10,159 bases of DNA. Source: Gammaproteobacteria bacterium (lineage in GTDB: Bacteria; Pseudomonadota; Gammaproteobacteria; Eutrophobiales; Eutrophobiaceae). Shown piece by piece: positions 8,149-10,159 of this stretch (positions are counted from its first letter, which is position 1; every line of letters starts with the position of its first letter). Both the position numbers and the translations under genes were made by a program. The DNA lies in the NCBI GenBank assembly GCA_003645215.1, contig QNEM01000050.1, positions 1 through 10,159 on the forward strand, in the 5' to 3' direction. A model generated the notes under the pieces. It searched no databases, had not been told where the DNA came from, and saw nothing but the letters and a program-made list of their open reading frames with translations.

Positions 8149-8178
8149 ATAATAATTTTTTAGATGTTGTGTTGTGGA
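8149..8178 (-). promoter_or_regulatory. Weak candidate promoter between efp and epmA
   Basis: The 52-base gap is AT-rich. Read leftward it has TCCACA at 8178-8173 (4 of 6 to the -35 consensus), an 18-base spacer and TATTAT at 8154-8149 (5 of 6 to the -10 consensus). The start point would fall near 8142, about 12 bases before the epmA ATG, which leaves little room for a leader. It could let epmA and the downstream genes be expressed apart from efp. In such AT-rich DNA this degree of match can arise by chance. Confidence 0.2.
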
Positions 8179-8182
8179 AACT

Positions 8183-8752
8183 CTAATCCTTGGCCCTGCT
8201 AACATATTCCCCTGTTCGAGTATCAATCTTAATCAGCTCTTCATTCTCGATAAACAAGGGCACCTTGACGACAGCCCCCGTTTCAAGTGTCGCCGGCTTC
8301 GAACCACCTGATGCAGTATCACCCCGCAGGCCCGGATCTGTATCTGTAATTTGAAGAATAACAAAATTCGGGGCTGCGACAGATAATGGCGATCCATTCC
8401 ACAACGTGACTTCGCATATCTCTTCACCCTTTAACCACTGCGCCGCGTCTTCTACGGCCGGTTTGTCTGCTGGATATTGTTCAAACGTTATTTGATCCAT
8501 GAAATACCAGGTATCACCATCGTTATAGAGATATTGCATGTCCGTATCCATAACATCTGCTGCCTCTACGGATTCACCAGATTTATAGGTTCTTTCAAGG
8601 ACACGACCATTTTTGAGATTGCGCATTTTAACGCGGTTAAAGGCCTGGCCTTTTCCAGGTTTTACAAACTCATTCACCAGGATGGCAAATGGGTCATTAT
8701 CAATCATAATTTTCAGGCCGGCCCTGAACTCATTAGTGCTATACGTTGCCAT
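8183..8752 (-). CDS. efp: Translation elongation factor P
   Basis: EF-P binds between the P and E sites of ribosomes stalled on consecutive prolines and promotes peptide bond formation. The 189-residue product (E. coli 188) begins MATYSTNEFRAGLKIM. The modification loop is EFVKPGKGQAF, with the target lysine at position 34, as in E. coli. This is the lysine class modified by EpmA and EpmB, rather than the arginine class served by EarP. Three OB-like domains are expected, and the C-terminal signature DTDPGLRGDTA and GAVVKVPLFI are clear. The frame runs 71 codons further upstream to 8965, but that part lies over epmB and is not EF-P; ATG 8752 is placed by homology and by GGAAGAG 6 bases ahead. 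An ATG two codons earlier (8758) is possible but less likely. It is divergent from epmB. Confidence 0.97.
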   Translation of the reverse strand: MATYSTNEFRAGLKIMIDNDPFAILVNEFVKPGKGQAFNRVKMRNLKNGRVLERTYKSGESVEAADVMDTDMQYLYNDGDTWYFMDQITFEQYPADKPAVEDAAQWLKGEEICEVTLWNGSPLSVAAPNFVILQITDTDPGLRGDTASGGSKPATLETGAVVKVPLFIENEELIKIDTRTGEYVSRAKD

Positions 8753-8781
8753 GAACATCTCTTCCAAATATTCTGTAAAAT
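8752..8781 (+). promoter_or_regulatory. Candidate promoter for epmB
   Basis: Reading rightward, TGAACA at 8752-8757 (4 of 6 to the -35 consensus) and TAAAAT at 8776-8781 (5 of 6 to the -10 consensus) are separated by 18 bases. Transcription would start near 8788, giving a leader of about 26 bases before the epmB ATG. The -35 hexamer sits on the first codon of the divergent efp gene. The leftward efp promoter is less clear: TATGAT (8795-8790) is a fair -10 but has no good -35, which would fall inside the start of epmB. The assignment is tentative. Confidence 0.3.
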
Positions 8782-8813
8782 AATTTCGCATCATACCGTG
8801 AATAAGGGAAGAC

Positions 8814-9797
8814 ATGCAGCATAGAAATTGGAAGAGCATATTACAGCAGGCCAGCGCCTCACCTGAGCAGCTACTCAGTGAACTGGACATCGAAGATTCT
8901 TCATTGATCTCACGGCAGGCGAACCAGGACTTTCCATTGCGAGTACCAGCAGGATTTATCAGCAAAATGAGTAAAAACGATCCTGCTGATCCATTATTTA
9001 AACAGATATGGCCTTCTGCTGAAGAAGAAATCGATCAAACTGGCTTTAGCAAGGATCCGCTCAATGAAGTTAAGCGTCAGGCTGCTCCCGGTTTGCTGCA
9101 TAAATATCATGGAAGAGTGTTACTTGTCCTGACAGGTGCCTGTGCCATTCACTGTAGATACTGCTTTCGCAGGCATTTCCCCTATTCCGATTCGAATCCA
9201 TCAGGGGAAAATCTGCAAAAGGCCATAGAATACCTGCAAAAAGAGACGTCTGTGACTGAAGTGATCCTGAGTGGCGGTGATCCCCTGTCACTTTCTGATG
9301 AACGTCTTTCTGAGCTGGTTTCACGACTGGCTGAGATCCCTCATCTAAAACGACTACGGATCCACACCCGATTTCCAGTAGTCGTCCCTGAAAGAATCAA
9401 TGAAGCATGCCTGGACTGGCTAAGCAGAACTCATTTACAGCTTGCGATTGTTTTACATGTAAATCATGCCAATGAACTGGATAAATCAGTGGAACAGGCC
9501 ATATTGAAGCTAAGAAACCGTAATATTTCATTATTTAACCAATCCGTACTGTTAAAAGGCATTAATGATTCTGTACAGGCACTGGTGGCCTTAAGTGAGG
9601 CCCTGTTTAGCTATGGTATTATCCCATACTATCTGCATATGCTGGATCCTGTATCCGGGACAAGTCACTTTGAGGTCGATGAATCCAGCGCAAGGTTACT
9701 CATGCAGGAGATACAAAAAAGGCTGCCTGGCTATCTCGTACCAAGATTGGTTAGAGAAGACCCTGAAACAGCCCACAAGACTATCATCAATTTTTAG
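8814..9797 (+). CDS. epmB: EF-P-associated lysine 2,3-aminomutase EpmB (YjeK), radical SAM and PLP enzyme
   Basis: EpmB converts (S)-alpha-lysine to (R)-beta-lysine, the group EpmA puts on EF-P. The product has 327 residues (E. coli 342). The radical SAM cluster motif CAIHCRYCF holds C110, C114 and C117, inside a stretch nearly identical to E. coli (CRYCFRRHFPY). SGGDPLSL is the SAM-binding GGD motif, and HTRFPVVVPERI and LNQSVLL-like FNQSVLLKG are family hallmarks. The PLP-binding lysine is probably K322 in AHKTII, by alignment with SKTPL in E. coli; the protein ends five residues later. The short N-terminal region (about 100 residues) precedes the radical SAM barrel. ATG 8814 has AAGGGA four bases upstream. 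The gene is divergent from efp, as in E. coli. No convincing terminator follows it, though a T-run occurs at 9815-9820. Confidence 0.96.
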   Translation: MQHRNWKSILQQASASPEQLLSELDIEDSSLISRQANQDFPLRVPAGFISKMSKNDPADPLFKQIWPSAEEEIDQTGFSKDPLNEVKRQAAPGLLHKYHGRVLLVLTGACAIHCRYCFRRHFPYSDSNPSGENLQKAIEYLQKETSVTEVILSGGDPLSLSDERLSELVSRLAEIPHLKRLRIHTRFPVVVPERINEACLDWLSRTHLQLAIVLHVNHANELDKSVEQAILKLRNRNISLFNQSVLLKGINDSVQALVALSEALFSYGIIPYYLHMLDPVSGTSHFEVDESSARLLMQEIQKRLPGYLVPRLVREDPETAHKTIINF

Positions 9798-9821
9798 AAT
9801 TTTAGCAGGTGGTATTTTTTC

Positions 9822-9850
9822 TCGTCACTGGACTCACAATTGGATATAAT
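9822..9850 (+). promoter_or_regulatory. Candidate sigma-70 promoter for the response-regulator gene
   Basis: A perfect -10 hexamer TATAAT lies at 9845-9850, with TCGTCA at 9822-9827 (4 of 6 to the -35 consensus) and the ideal 17-base spacer. Transcription would start near 9857, leaving a leader of about 36 bases before the ATG at 9893. It is the best promoter match in the window. Its position in the 95-base gap after epmB suggests the response-regulator gene is transcribed on its own. Confidence 0.5.
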
Positions 9851-9892
9851 TCCCGCCCAATATGTATGAATTAAATGTACTTAACTCCCTAA

Positions 9893-10159
9893 ATGTCTGA
9901 ACAAGATATAAACCAGATCCTCGTCATTGACGATTCGGAGGATTTTAGTAATCTATTGATCAAGTTTTTTGGGTCTGTCTGTCCGGGCGCTGCCGTTGAT
10001 GTCTATGACCCTGCCGATGGCAAACCTTCTGGAACCTTTCCCTGGGGCAAATATGACCTGATTATCCTGGATTATGACCTGGGTAATGGAGAAAGTGGCC
10101 TTGAGTGGCTCAGACTATACAAGTCTTCCAGCAACTTTCCCCCAACAATCATGCTAACA
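9893..10159 (+). CDS. Response regulator receiver-domain protein, 3' end cut by window edge
   Basis: The first 89 residues are visible and form most of a REC domain. ILVIDDSEDFSNLL holds the acidic pair D13/D14, LIILDYDLGNGESG holds the likely phospho-acceptor D60, and PTIMLT ends at T89, the usual conserved Thr/Ser. The conserved lysine and any output domain lie beyond the window, so it may be a stand-alone receiver or a fusion to a DNA-binding, enzymatic or kinase domain. A stop codon (TAA 9890-9892) directly precedes ATG 9893 in frame, which fixes the earliest possible start, yet no Shine-Dalgarno is seen. No sensor kinase gene is in the window. A 12-codon ORF overlaps its start. The family is sure; the role is unknown. 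Confidence 0.9.
   Translation, partial: MSEQDINQILVIDDSEDFSNLLIKFFGSVCPGAAVDVYDPADGKPSGTFPWGKYDLIILDYDLGNGESGLEWLRLYKSSSNFPPTIMLT

Noticed and set aside
8753..8965. N-terminal extension of efp (71 codons)
   Set aside because: It is antisense to the start of epmB; EF-P family length and the conserved MATY start place the true start at 8752.
9798..9825. Rho-independent terminator after epmB
   Set aside because: A T-run is present at 9815-9820, but no stable GC-rich hairpin precedes it.

Overview
The window looks like chromosomal core-genome DNA from a gammaproteobacterium. Seven of the nine predicted proteins resemble well-known E. coli proteins (GcvP, GcvH, GcvT, CpdA, YoaA, EpmA, EF-P and EpmB all match from remembered sequence; the VanZ-like protein and the response regulator are recognised only by family). 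EF-P carries the lysine at position 34 that EpmA and EpmB modify, a pathway typical of Gammaproteobacteria. The gene order is not that of enterics, and the DNA is moderately AT-rich by eye (not counted). I cannot name a genus. No IS element, CRISPR array, tRNA or rRNA is visible, and no stretch over 300 bases lacks a gene.

Layout. Eight genes read leftward (minus strand). In transcription order they are efp (8752-8183), epmA (8130-7171), a yoaA-type helicase gene (7153-5225), a VanZ-like membrane protein gene (about 5201-4824), cpdA (4819-4022), gcvT (3955-2819), gcvH (2799-2422) and gcvP (2402 to beyond the left edge). Two genes read rightward: epmB (8814-9797), divergent from efp across 61 bases, and a response-regulator gene starting at 9893 and cut by the right edge.

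How the genes work together. epmB, efp and epmA form one functional unit: EpmB makes (R)-beta-lysine, EpmA attaches it to Lys34 of EF-P, and modified EF-P rescues ribosomes stalled at proline runs. gcvT, gcvH and gcvP encode three of the four glycine cleavage proteins; the L protein is not in the window. Between these groups lie a Fe-S DNA helicase, a small membrane protein and a cyclic AMP phosphodiesterase, packed with gaps of 4 to about 23 bases, which suggests co-transcription.

The most notable unexplained element is a 36-base, two-tier dyad (3979-4014) in the 66-base gap ahead of gcvT, where a regulatory site for the gcv genes would be expected. I found no convincing undescribed multi-gene system; the remaining oddities are small regulatory or start-site features.
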